Assembly: GCA_905221605.1 (NCBI GenBank)
Contig: CAJNDS010001335.1
Location: forward strand, 1,586,938-1,641,937
Origin: Symbiodinium natans
Lineage: Eukaryota > Sar > Dinophyceae > Suessiales > Symbiodiniaceae
Direction of reading: 5' to 3'
Length of the DNA stretch: 55,000 bases
The notes beneath the pieces are model-generated. The model did not search any database, was not told the origin of the DNA, and worked only from the letters and a program-made list of their open reading frames with translations. Made by a program: the position numbers and the translations under genes. Of the stretch, positions 18,250 through 27,631 are shown piece after piece. Position 1 is the stretch's first letter; each line of letters starts with the position of its first letter.

Positions 18250-19191
18250 TGCCCCGAGCTTTCGGGGGAAGGCCCCGTGAAGATCGGCCCTACGTAGAGG
18301 TTCATGGTACTTATTAACAGGTTATAGCTGCACTTATATCCTTACTAGGGCAGTTAAGGGGCTTATAAGTGGGTTGTAAATACAGTTCTACTTGGTTACC
18401 CTAAACCCTGAAACCCTAAAGACCCCAAACCCTAAACCCTAAACCCTACGCCCCAAACCCCAAACCCTCAAAACCCTAACCCTAACCGTAAACCCTAAAC
18501 CCTGGACAGATAAACGTACAGCAATATCTGCTTAAGAAGTACCATGAACCTCCAAGCAAGCCCGCCCCGCAACACCTCGCAGAAGCAGCGTGCCCTCGAT
18601 GCGCAGCAGGAGGCGCCAAGAGCGTTCGGGTTTAGGTTTTAGGGTTTTGGGTTCAGGGTTTAGGGTTTAGGGTTTAGGGTTTAGCCCTCAACCCTAAACC
18701 TTGGGTTGCTAAGCTGCTTTCAAGCTTTCCGGTTATCTGGGGTTTAGGGTCTACGGTTGGAGGTTTTGGGCGTAATATGGGGTGTCGGAAGAAGTGCTAC
18801 TAGTATTCCCTGCTGGTCCCTTTGTAGTTTCTCCTGCAATTACCCCCCAAATCCCTGTTATACTTATTCCGGCCCGTATATCAGCATATCGGCTTGCAGT
18901 TCTTGCGTGTTAGGGCTTAGCGGATTAGGGCCGGTGTAGGGTTTAGGTTTAGGGGTTGAGGGCTTGAGGCAATGAGAAGCAGAGAAAGACGTGGCATGGC
19001 ATCCTACCGTCTTCGTTGGGTTTTGGGTTTTTTAGGGCTGAAGGCTTTTGAGTTAGGGTTAATTGCGTAGAGGGCAGGATATGTTCTTCCTTACACCTGT
19101 GTTGCAGAAGCAGTGCCCAGTGCCATCGAGGAGCCACACTCTCCCTAAGCCCCTAAACCCTACAACCTTAAACCCTTCAGCCCTGAAATGA
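18250..19191 (+). CDS. Five-exon gene model with an F2 element as its first intron
   Basis: Exons 18250-18293, 18561-18623, 18714-18741, 18969-19019 and 19108-19191 keep phase. They read CPELSGEGPVKIGP; PPRNTSQKQRALDAQQEAPR; CFQAFRLSG; AMRSRERRGMASYRLRW; KQCPVPSRRSHTLPKPLNPT and on to TGA, the tail being partly CCCTAAA-encoded. The last exon has a stronger-looking alternative frame (AVPSAIEEPHSP, stop in CCCTAAG) that breaks phase. The first intron starts and ends with the arms of F2. Start not identified. Unknown protein, basic. Confidence 0.6.
18294..18560 (+). repeat. Intron bounded by F2 inverted-repeat arms, with nested telomere-type repeats
   Basis: Donor GTAGAGGTTCATGGTACTTA at the left; acceptor side GTACCATGAACCTCCAAG then CAAG at the right. 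About 100 bp of CCCTAAA-type repeat sits between the two arms (18400-18510). Confidence 0.75.
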
Positions 19192-19419
19192 GCGGCGAAG
19201 CATCATATCCTTGATAGATTTACGGTCAATTCGTAGGGAATGAAGGAAACGCACGAACAGCCGTTATGTCAATATCCCATGTCGTTCATTGCCTACCAAG
19301 CAAAGATAGGTAGATGTGGGCCATTATGCTATTGCTCACCCTAAACCCTAAACCCTAAACCCTAAACCCTAAACCCTAAACCCTAAACCCTAAACCCTGT
19401 GCACCTCAACGACTTCCAG

Positions 19420-20951
19420 GTTCCTGAAGGCCTGTTCCTTCGGCCGGTGAAGAGCGACGAACTTCGGTGTCTGGACTCGACCGGCAAAGCTTGGATCTAC
19501 GATGAGACCAAAGGTTTAGGGTTTAGGGTTTAGGGTTTAGGGTTTAAAGTTTAGGGATTGGGGCAGTTCCTATTTGAGCCGTCTCTCCGGTTCGTGTGGG
19601 CTTTGGGTTTCTGCTTCCTGGTGCCGGTCTTGGGTGCATCTTGCGGCGCTAGCAGGCGCCATCCAGAATGCAGAGGTGCTCCCTGCAACCCTGAGACCTA
19701 CCAGCACTGGCAGCTTCTGGGGGTTTAGGGTTTCGGGTTTAGGGTTTAGGGTTTAGGGTTTAGGGTTTAGGGTTTAGGGTTTAGGGTTTAGGGTTTAGGC
19801 GGTAGGCGGTTTAGGGTTTAGGGTTTACGGTTTAGGGTTACGAAAATAGGGGACCCGAAAATAGACACCAAATAGTAGGATTCCCTGAAAAGAAGGACCC
19901 CAATAAGGTGCCCCTACTATCGCAGGCTCCCTTCTAGTTCTTGACTGGGTGGGTAGAAACCTTACCGTTTTTCAATGCAAGAACTGGCAAGAACCCTCAA
20001 AAATCCCCAGGAAAACTCCTTTTCGGCCCAGAGAACCCGGCCCTTTTGAGAGTTTCGGGGATCATCTTACAGACCTACCCGGTGGATCCGCGGAACAACC
20101 CACCGCCCCAACATCCGAGCCTTACATCCTTGAGCCCCTCAACCCTAAACCCCAGACCCTAAACCCCAAACCCTAAACCCCAAACCCCTAACCCAAAACC
20201 CCAAACCCAAAACCCCAAACCCCAAACCCTGAACCCCAAACCCATCTCAGCCTTGATTTCCGCAAGATCGCGCGGATGAAGCTCCTCGCGCTGCACCACA
20301 GTGCTGCAAGACGTAGCCGCCCCGGGGTATCTTCTGGGCTTTGGGGTTTAGGGTTATGGGTGTTGGGTTTTGGGTTTAGGGTTTAGGGTTAGGGTTTAGT
20401 GTTTAGGATTGTGGGTTTAGGAGTTTAGGGTTTTAGGGCTTTAGGGCTCAGAGTTTCGGGATGGGTGGGTACGGGCTGCTTTCTTTGGGGTTTAGGCTTT
20501 ACCAGAGAACCCAAAACCTACAAAACAGTAGGTTACCCAAGAATCCTATAAGGTTTTACTTGTAACAACCTGCAGAAATGAAGGTCATGCATTTCTTAAG
20601 GTAGGGCTGCTGGGGAACCTAGCTCAAGGCTGAGGGGTCAACACTCAATTCGCACGCTGCGGCAAGCTGCAGCTGCGCAGGGGGACTGCAATCTTGCCTT
20701 TCGGCTGTAGAGTTCAGGTTTAGGGTTCGGGTTTTGGGTTTAGGCTTTAGGGTACAGTTTAAGGATTGGGGTTTAGGGTTGACGGGTAGGGTTTAGAAGT
20801 GGGTATAGGGTTTAGAAGATTGGGGCATGTATTCAAGCAAACGGCACACTCACGGCCGTTTCGAAGAAAGCAAAAGCAATCCCCAACGAGAAGCCCTAAA
20901 CAGGCCCCAGAAGCCAAGCACAGGGACCCAAACACACCACGCAAGCCCTAA
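19420..20951 (+). CDS. Six-exon gene model, unknown protein with basic C-terminus
   Basis: Exons 19420-19513 (VPEGLFLRPVKSDELRCLDS, TGKAWIYDETK), 19656-19722 (AIQNAEVLPATLRPTSTGSF, W), about 19982-20089 (TGKNPQKSPGKLLFGPENPA, LLRVSGIILQTYP), 20251-20326 (LDFRKIARMKLLALHHSAAR), 20667-20711 (LQLRRGTAILPFGCR) and 20838-20951 (QTAHSRPFRRKQKQSPTRSP ... TPRKP, TAA). All junctions keep phase except the end of exon 3, where no GT donor in the needed phase was found; a non-GT donor or a missed exon is possible. The stop TAA lies in CCCTAAAA. The first two exons are among the most protein-like in the window. The 5' end is upstream of 19420 and unseen. Confidence 0.65.
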
Positions 20952-21209
20952 AACCCCAAGCCTACGACCCCAAACCCCAAATCCGAAGCTCTGGAACACG
21001 AAACCCCAGAGGCCCCAAATTCAACAGAAACATACAGAAACCCTAGAGCCTAGAGCCCTAAAATCCCAAAAACCCCCTATAAAATCCCGAAAAAATCCCT
21101 AAACTCCTGAAGACCTAAGTCCCACCTACCACAGAAACCCTAAAATCCCCATAACATCCCTAAAATCCCTAAACTCCTGAAGACCTATGTCCTTCCTTTT
21201 CTGGCTCAG

Positions 21210-22322
21210 GTCGCGCACTTCAGGCTAAGAGTCCCATGAGTGGCAGCGACGACGACGACGGGGAGGAGCAGGTGCTGACGGGGTTTAGGTTTTAGGGTTT
21301 GGGGGTTTTGGTGTTTAGGGTTGAAGGTTGAGGGTTTAGGATTAAGGGTTGAGGGTTTAGGGGTTTTTGGGAGTTTTGGGGGGTTTGGGGGGTTTAGGGC
21401 TTTGGGGTTCTGGATTTAGGGGTTTGGGGGTTTTGGGGTTTGAGGGTTTAGGGTTTAGTGTTCAAGGGTTTTGGGGTTTAGGCGTTAGGTTCTGGCTTTC
21501 GGGGTTTCGGAGTTTCGGGGCTTGGGCTTTAGGGTTTAGTGTTTCGGAATAGGGTTTTGGGTTTTGTGTTTAGGGTTTAGCAGGTTTTTGGGAAGGCGTT
21601 AGGTTTTGGGTTTAGGGGTTTAGGGCTTCTCGGCTGTCGGATCTACTTGTCGCTGTCCAAGCGCAACTGGTCAACAGCGACCACTTGAGGCGCAAAGAGC
21701 AAAAAGAGCGGATCGCCGAGATCCCATGGCGCGAGATAAGGGTTTAGGGTCTAGGGTCTAGGGTCTTGGGTCTAGGGTTTAGGGTATAGGGTTTAGGGTT
21801 TAGGGTTTAGGATTTAGATGTCGAGGCCAGCCAGAAGGAATGCGATTCCTGGCGGGCCTGGGTTCCATTCCAGCCTCTCACAGAAAACAGAAGCTCAGAC
21901 GGTCCTAGCTGACACCATGCCGCGCAAACGTGTGCTTAAAGCACGGAGTCGTGGTACAAGGCCACCTAGGACCCGGAGTAGGAAACTTTCTTTTTTTGGG
22001 GGTTTAGGGCCCCGTATATTCCCCGTTAAAACAAGAAGGGCACCCTTTGTATTCCTAGGTTACTCTTGGGTCTAACCACAAAGACCCAGACCTCGAGCTC
22101 AGAACAAGAGAGACTCCAGCGCCAAGCCGCCTGTCGTTTCACGGTCTCTTCCTGATTTCCTTTGAAGGTGCAGCGGGCTCCCCCCCCCCCCAAACCCTAA
22201 ACCCTAAGCCCGAAGCCTTAAGCCTTATAAGCCCTAAACCCTAAACCTGCACGGTTTGGGGTCTTTCCCTAGAAACCCCATGCCGGCTATTGCCCGGAAG
22301 CCCCCGAAACCTTAAACCCTGA
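21210..22322 (+). CDS. Five-exon complete gene model, 158 residues
   Basis: ATG at 21236 follows a strong acceptor (TCCTTTTCTGGCTCAG) by 26 bases, which could be a 5'-UTR or trans-splice junction. Exons 21210-21282, 21624-21741, 21818-22001, 22090-22167 and 22273-22322 keep phase to TGA. N-terminus MSGSDDDDGEEQVLTG is acidic. Exon 2: ASRLSDLLVAVQAQLVNSDH, LRRKEQKERIAEIPWREIR. Exon 3: MSRPARRNAIPGGPGFHSSL then a very basic stretch, MPRKRVLKARSRGTRPPRTR. Exon 4: LELRTRETPAPSRLSFHGLF. Exon 5: TPCRLLPGSPRNLKP. An acidic head and basic middle suggest a nucleic-acid-associated or disordered protein. Exons 4 and 5 have other open frames. Confidence 0.7.
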
Positions 22323-22369
22323 AACTTCTAAACCCCTCCGAGCCCCAACACCTTAAAGAGTTTCATCTG

Positions 22370-22475
22370 GGGGTCGGAATCATTACCTATAGTATTCCCT
22401 GATGTTCCCTGTAGAATTATACAATAATCACCCCCAAGACCCTATTCTAAATATTAAGGCCCCCTAGATTGGGGT
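22370..22475. repeat. Dispersed element family F6
   Basis: GGAATCATTACCTATAGTAT, then TCCCTGATGTTCCCTG, resembles 18785-18900 and 36236-36352 (ATAATTACTACCAGTATTCT). No coding support. Confidence 0.5.
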
Positions 22476-22529
22476 GTAGAGAGGGTTTGAGGTCAACGGA
22501 GGGACCCCCCCATATTAGACTCCCTGCAG

Positions 22530-22570
22530 TCCGGCACTTCTGCCTGAAAGTCTCCGTATCTCTCTGTATG
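22530..22570 (+). CDS. Candidate short exon
   Basis: GACTCCCTGCAG acceptor and TATG|GTTTAGGG donor. PALLPESLRISLY. Unassigned. Confidence 0.45.
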
Positions 22571-22879
22571 GTTTAGGGGGATTAGGGTTTAGTGTAGGGT
22601 TTAGGCTTTAGGCTTTAGAGTGTAGGGTTTAGGGTGTAGGGTTTAGGGCTTAGATTTAGGGGTTAGGGTTTAGGGTTTAAGTTCTCCCCCTAGACCCTAA
22701 GCCCAATCTGTGCCTTGTTTGCCTCTCCCTGTACCTTAAACCTTAAATTCTCCCGAAGCGCGAAACGGCCCTATAGGTACACTTCTAACCAGGGTGTTTC
22801 CTTAAGTCCTAACCTCCTCCAAAACGCTAACCATCAATACTAACTAACCCTAAACCCTAAACCCTAAACCCCAATCAAG

Positions 22880-23554
22880 GACTTCAAGGACCGGCGTCAG
22901 TCCATCATGGGCCTCGCAGCCACCGACGGGGCGGATGTCGGGACGGTGCGGAGCAGTTTCCGAGGCACAGTCTGCAACGAATGGGGTTTACGAGGCTTTT
23001 TTGGCTTAGGGCTTCGTTTAAAAGGGTGTAGGGTTTAGGGTTTTTATAAGGCTTAGGGCTTCAGGGGCAAAAAGGGTGTAGGGTTTAGGGTTTAGGGAGG
23101 CGGAGGGGGGGGGAGACCCAAGTGCGGCGTAGCCTTTTGGTTTTCGGAGAGGGGGTGGAGGGGCGCCTCGAACCAGGATTCTAGAATTTCGGGTCATGTT
23201 CGGGGTACTCCTGTTTGGGGACATATGAGCCCTGGGATTGGGATCATGTGCCGGTCTAGGTAGGGGGGTTTACTCTATTCCCTATGAATTGGGATGTTCC
23301 CCCTTATACTAACAGTCCTTAAAAGGGGATTATAGTTCCGCCCCTATTCTAATCCCCATTGAGGACTGTTAGAAAAAGGGCGACCAAGGGTAGAGGGGTT
23401 GTCTCATGGGCGTTGATCTGATTCTGGTTCGTTTCCATGTGGTCAAGAAGCGCCTCTAGCCGCATATGTTGTTTTAGAGCCCGGGTTCTCCATCATTTTG
23501 GGGATGCTCGAAAGGCATACCGTCTGGCTACCCACCCAGCCTCAAAAAACATAA
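22880..23554 (+). CDS. Two-exon gene fragment ending at a stop
   Basis: Exon 22880-22985 reads DFKDRRQSIMGLAATDGADV, then GTVRSSFRGTVCNEW (acceptor CCAATCAAG, donor GTTTACG), with strongly G/C-rich third positions. It joins in phase to exon 23478-23554, PGFSIILGMLERHTVWLPTQ, then PQKT and TAA. That second island is open in all three frames; this one is preferred for phase and base usage. An F1 element at 23289-23385 lies in the intron. A further possible micro-exon at 23177-23204 was left out. Confidence 0.65.
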
Positions 23555-23711
23555 CGCGGTTAACCCTTACCCTAAACCCCAAACCCCATACTCCAGGGAC
23601 GAAAACGACCATCAAGCCCGACCCACACCCCAGAGTTCCACAAGAGAACCTGGCTTCTGGTCCATAAAGATCCCTTCATAGGGATTAGTTGGGATGTTCC
23701 TGATGTACAGA

Positions 23712-23820
23712 TGGGGGTTTACGACATTAGGGGTACCTTATTGCGGCCCTTTTTGTAAGGGGATCCTACTATATTGGGGACTATATAAGGGGCATCCTGA
23801 TTATCGGACGCCCCCCAATT
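23712..23820. repeat. Element family F3, well-preserved copy
   Basis: GGGGGTTTACGACATTAGGG, GGTACCTTATTGCGG, GGGGATCCTACTATATTGGG, then GATTATCGGACGCCCCCC. Related to 8117-8200 and 50541-50652. Confidence 0.65.
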
Positions 23821-24016
23821 GGGGATTCAGGGTACCCTAAACCCCTAAGAAGCCTAAACTCGGAAGCCCCGAAACCCTGTACTGAACCCAAAGAGCCCCA
23901 TACCCGCCCAACTAAGGAAGATGCCTGAAATCATACTAAGGATCCCTATGTAGTTTATAAGCTATGTTCCTTAATTCAGGGGTATTGGGCTCCCTGGGGA
24001 ACCCTTTCATCCCTAG

Positions 24017-24085
24017 AAGGTTGAAGTCTTGGGATGCAATTTGCTTCCCGGCCCCCAGCCTGCCTTGCAAGCAATCGAGCCCTAA
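24017..24085 (+). CDS. Terminal exon, stop supplied by CCCTAAA repeat
   Basis: TTCATCCCTAG acceptor; KVEVLGCNLLPGPQPALQAI then EP, and the TAA at 24083 is the first CCCTAA of the following array. Unknown protein. Confidence 0.6.
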   Translation, partial: KVEVLGCNLLPGPQPALQAIEP

Positions 24086-24261
24086 ACCCTAAACCCTAAA
24101 CCCTAAACCCTAAACCCTAAACCCTAAACCCTAAACCCTAAACCCTAAACCCCCTGGAGTTGTGACCAACACCGCAACCAGGTAGCCTGAATATGAGTGC
24201 TTCTTACAGGCGCACCGTAAGGGTCTAGGACCCTAGGATTTCGGGTTGAGGGTTTAGGTTT

Positions 24262-24362
24262 TACCTGGGACTCTATATTTGTTATTTTTGCCTACAGTTT
24301 TGTAGCCACTCCCCTTAGCTAGCATGTACAACCCATAAAACTGTAGGTAAAGAGAATCCCGG
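24262..24362. repeat. Element family F7
   Basis: GGGACTCTATATTTGTTATT at left faces AAACTGTAGGTAAAGAGAAT at right as inverted repeats; matches 2018-2108. Confidence 0.6.
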
Positions 24363-24501
24363 GGCAGACTTCAGTGGTAGGTTTAGGGGTTTAGGGTTTA
24401 GGGTACGGGTTTAGGGGTTTATAGGGTCAAGTTTAGGGTTTAGGATTTAGGATTTAGGGTACAGAACCCAGAGCCCGAAACCCCAAACCCCATGCCGGCA
24501 G

Positions 24502-24705
24502 GAGACAAGTTGAGCTCGAGGCCTTCCATTCCAAGCACTGCCCACACGCTTATGCGACAAGGGTTTGCGGTTTCTGGTTTAGGGCTAGGGTTTAGGGCTA
24601 GGGTTTAGGGTTTAGGGTGTTCAGGGGTTCGGGTTTATCTAGGACTTCCTTAAGCCTCCACTGCGCCTGATGCGGGCTGCGTCGGCACTCGATTGTCGAT
24701 TGTGA
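24502..24705 (+). CDS. Two-exon gene fragment ending at a stop
   Basis: Exon 24502-24562 (acceptor CATGCCGGCAG) reads RQVELEAFHSKHCPHAYATR. Exon 24643-24705 (acceptor TTTATCTAG) follows in phase as DFLKPPLRLMRAASALDCRL, then TGA 24703-24705. The intron is 80 bp of TTTAGGG-type repeat. Unassigned. Confidence 0.65.
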
Positions 24706-24919
24706 GCGCTGACCCCAGACCCTCAAACCACAACCCTTAAACCCACACCAAGCGTTCCCTTTGCCGTGTCCTTTTGCTGCGGGGGGCATAAACCCGCGAG
24801 AAATGACCCCAGAGCCAAAACCCTGAACCCGTTTAGGCTTTCGGGTTTGGATGATAGTGTTGTTTGTGAGGGGTTTCGAGGTTTTGGGTCCCTGTACCTT
24901 ATTATGATTGGGTGTGTAG

Positions 24920-24975
24920 CCGCCAGGGGCCACAAACCCCAAGCCCATGCATGCCCTCCTGCAAAAGCTTCCTAA
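24920..24975 (+). CDS. Candidate terminal exon
   Basis: GGTGTGTAG acceptor; ARGHKPQAHACPPAKAS, with TAA from CCTAAAACCC. Weak on its own. Confidence 0.35.
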
Positions 24976-25099
24976 AACCCTAAACCCTGAACCCTAAACT
25001 TAGGGTTTAGGGTTTTTGGGTTTAAGGTTTAGGGCCGAGGGACGCGCCCATAACTAGAAAGAAGCGACCAAGCTTGCAGTCTCTTAAGTTGCCTGCCAG

Positions 25100-25166
25100 G
25101 TACGGTGCCAGCCTTCGACGACGAGCTCGATGACGAGGTTTCGACCGCCTCGATGGCCTTGTGCTG
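25100..25166 (+). CDS. Candidate exon, acidic
   Basis: TTGCCTGCCAG acceptor. The frame with G/C-rich third positions reads TVPAFDDELDDEVSTASMAL then CC. It then runs into two adjacent F1 copies (25171-25300), which keep the frame open to 25329 by chance or as exonised repeat. The donor is unclear. Confidence 0.5.
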
Positions 25167-25364
25167 CCTAAGCTTGGGACGTTCCCCCGTATACCAACAG
25201 TTTTTTGTAGGGATTATCATAGGGGATACTCTAAGCTTGGGATGTTCCCCTTATACTGACAGTCCCTTAATAGGGATAATTAATCGGGGGTACTGTAATC
25301 CCCACGAGGGAGGGATTCAAAAGGCTTAGGGGCTTGAAGCACTGTAAGGGTTTAAGATGTTCAG

Positions 25365-25563
25365 GTTTCCGTTGCCCTTGAAATCCCCGCCCTACAGCCC
25401 CGTAACAACGCTTTAAGTCCCTGAAGCTCCTCAAACCCTGAAAGCCCTAAATAAAGTCCGAAGCACCCGAAAACCTGGAGCGCCTCCAAAGTTTTGAAGT
25501 CCGAAGCACCCCTAAAACCCAGAACACGAAGCCTCGCAAGGGCTCGGCATCCTTTGCAAGAGG
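25365..25563 (+). CDS. Two separate exon candidates
   Basis: 25365-25424 (acceptor GTTCAG) reads VSVALEIPALQPRNNALSP and stops at TGA, so it looks terminal. 25500-25563 (acceptor TTTTGAAG, donor GTTTAGGG) reads SEAPLKPRTRSLARARHPLQ then E. A 24-bp word (GTCCGAAGCACCC...) occurs twice, at about 25456 and 25498. The two may belong to different genes. Confidence 0.5.
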
Positions 25564-25659
25564 GTTTAGGGTTGAGGGTTTAGGGTTCAGGGTTCAGGGT
25601 TTAGGGTTTAGGGTTTAGGGTTTAGGGCTGTTTATTGTCTCCACCTGATCAACTTGCAG

Positions 25660-25816
25660 CTGATGGGATCCCTGAATGAGGGTACCTGTTCCGTACACGG
25701 GCCCTTATGTATAGCCTACTGAAGATGGAGACACTCATGGAGTTCATGTCCCGAGTTCGTGGTGATGAATGTCGTTCAGAAGCGAATCGGAGCGAACCGA
25801 CACCTCATTTTGTCGG
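25660..25816 (+). CDS. Exon pair, second exon well supported
   Basis: 25660-25681 (acceptor AACTTGCAG) reads LMGSLNE, donor GTACCTG. 25725-25816 reads METLMEFMSRVRGDECRSEA, then NRSEPTPHFV, donor GTTTAGGG; its ATG could be a start. The two do not join in phase as read. The 43 bases between share words with 25935-25965 (CGGGCCCTTA). Confidence 0.5.
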
Positions 25817-25994
25817 GTTTAGGGTTTAGGGTCATTCGGTATGACGTCAAGACCACCACACAGCGACATGATTATTAAATGGGCTATCATCGTAGTAGAA
25901 AGCACAGAATCATGACAAAGACCCGACCATCGCATGACCTGCAGGTTCCTTGTACGGGCCCTTAGGTAATTATTTCCTACATAAAACAAACTAG

Positions 25995-26263
25995 CCCGAG
26001 TTGAGAATAACCCCCTCTGTGCAGACTCGACCTTCATCCTAGGTAGGATGAGGGGGACCCTTAAAAGGGAACCCTTCTTGACCCTCTTCTGGCTCTCTTA
26101 TACAGGGACCTTATGCAGAGGGTCTATATTTTCCCAAGGGTCCCCCTAATCCTACTTCACAGCGAAGCCCACCAACCAGGACATGGTTGAAGCTCGCGCG
26201 CGGTGGCTTGGGGGCGTGAGACCCAGAATGCCAAACACGCTACGCCCTGTCACAGTTCTGTGA
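25995..26263 (+). CDS. Two-exon gene fragment interrupted by an F8 inverted-repeat intron
   Basis: Exon 25995-26042 (acceptor AAACTAG) reads RVENNPLCADSTFIL. Exon 26163-26263 continues in phase, KPTNQDMVEARARWLGGVRP then RMPNTLRPVTVL, and TGA. The intron 26043-26162 starts GTAGGATGAGGGGGACCC and ends CCCCCTAATCCTACTTCACA, G: its two arms are inverted repeats. Unknown protein, basic tail. Confidence 0.7.
26043..26162 (+). repeat. Intron made of an inverted-repeat element (F8)
   Basis: Arms TAGGATGAGGGGGACCCTT (left) and AAGGGTCCCCCTAATCCTA (right). GT at the first base and CAG at the last coincide with the element ends. Confidence 0.7.
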
Positions 26264-26453
26264 GTTGAAAGGGTTTAGGGTTTAGGGTCCAGGCTTTTGA
26301 AAGGGCTTTGCGGTCACTGTAGACTCATAGGCCCTACACCCTGTCTACCACCTCTATCCGTCCGGAAACCTGCACAACCTTGGAACACTAGATCCTGAAC
26401 AGTCAGAACTGTAAGCCGTGGGCCCACTTTTACGTGCGCCCTACATCTTACAG

Positions 26454-26791
26454 GTTCCACATTGGTGCGCAGGGATCAGGACCTAGTGGGCTTTAGGAAG
26501 TTTAGGCAACAATAAGCCGGAAATCTCACCATCTCAATCCCTAGAATGCCCTAGAACCCTCAGCACCCCACAACCCAAGAAGAGTAGGTTTGGGTTTCCT
26601 GCCAAGGCCTTAGGACGGGCTGGGTGGTGTTGAGCCGAAAGATACTGAACCCTGTGCTTCAACACTTAGAGGGTTCTTAAGGGAGGGGGGGGTTTCAAGG
26701 TGGGGGGGGGGGGAGTCACCCAACGTTCCCTACCGCCCCATGAACCTCCCTCCCTTAAGAACCGATTAAACCCCCGCGACGACCCGCAAGG
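26454..26791 (+). CDS. Three-exon gene fragment with an F9 inverted-repeat intron
   Basis: Exons 26454-26499 (acceptor CTACATCTTACAG; STLVRRDQDLVGFR), 26614-26672 (TGWVVLSRKILNPVLQHLE) and 26760-26791 (PIKPPRRPAR) keep phase. The second intron, 26673-26759, starts GTTCTTAAGGGAGGGGG and ends CCTCCCTCCCTTAAG: the arms of one inverted repeat are the splice sites. Exon 2 has another open frame (DGLGGVEPKDTEPCASTLR). Unassigned. Confidence 0.65.
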
Positions 26792-26921
26792 GTGCAGTGA
26801 CTTTGGGTAGGGTGGGAGGTTTGTTAGAATATTAAGGCCCTAAACCCAAACCCCAAACCCCAAACCCCACAAACCCCAAACCCCAAACCCTAAACCACCC
26901 CCAAACCCTGCCCTAGCACAG

Positions 26922-27246
26922 GTGATCCTAACAAGTCCCGCGCTTCTCACGCGTCGACGGGTGGCCAGGCCGCCGGTGGCTTGCTGCTGTATGGATGGGT
27001 TGCGGGTTTAGGGTTTAGGGTTTAGGGCTTAGGGCTTAGGGTTTAGGGTTGAGGGTTGAGGGTTGAGGGTTTGAAGTTAGGGGTTGCAGTTTCGGGTTCA
27101 GGGCCTTTTTGGGGTTTGGGTTTGGGGGCTTGGGCTCAGGGATGTTACGGTCTGCGGTTTGAGGGTTTAGGGTTTAGGGTTTAGGGTTTAGGACCCCTGT
27201 GAAGAGTTGATGCGTGTGGATGTGGGGAGACACGCGCAGCCGCACG
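26922..27246 (+). CDS. Two-exon gene fragment
   Basis: Exon 26922-26998 (acceptor CCTAGCACAG) reads DPNKSRASHASTGGQAAGGL then LLYGW. Exon 27192-27246 (acceptor TTTAG) reads DPCEELMRVDVGRHAQPH. They join in phase across TTTAGGG repeat. The last exon could instead read on to GC and TGA (27251-27253 region). Confidence 0.6.
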
Positions 27247-27304
27247 GTTGTTGACCAGGCCCTAAAACCCAGACGCTGTAGCCCCTAAGGCCGAAACGCA
27301 CAAC

Positions 27305-27395
27305 CGTCCCTAAACCCCCTAAACCCCCTAAACCCCCTAAACCCTCTAAACCCCCTAAACCCCCTGAACCCCCTAAACCCCCTAAACCCCCTAAA
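27305..27395 (-). repeat. 9-bp variant array (CCCCCTAAA)n
   Basis: About ten units of a 9-bp derivative of the telomere repeat. The next 150 bp (27411-27560) is open on both strands: + ANAVFVKLFLTTVLKLLRSR, - MVLDVKSKDLSEMHTLKTLL. The coding strand is undecided. Confidence 0.8.
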
Positions 27396-27631
27396 CCCTA
27401 AACCGCAAATGCTGTATTCGTCAAACTATTTTTGACCACTGTCTTGAAGCTCCTACGTAGCAGAGTCTTGAGGGTGTGCATCTCAGAGAGGTCCTTGGAC
27501 TTCACATCCAAAACCATTCAACGAAGAATCTCAGCACATTATGTTAAGAGTTTGAACCCCCTAAACCCTAAACCCTAAACCCTCAACCCTCAACCCTCAA
27601 CCCTCGTGCCTTGCACCCGCGCGTCTCGGAG

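Noticed and set aside
27411-27560. Minus-strand initiator exon MVLDVKSKDLSEMHTLKTLL with GTTTAGGG donor
   Set aside because: Attractive, but it would be the only minus-strand exon in the window and the + strand is open as well. Kept as undecided, not annotated as a gene.
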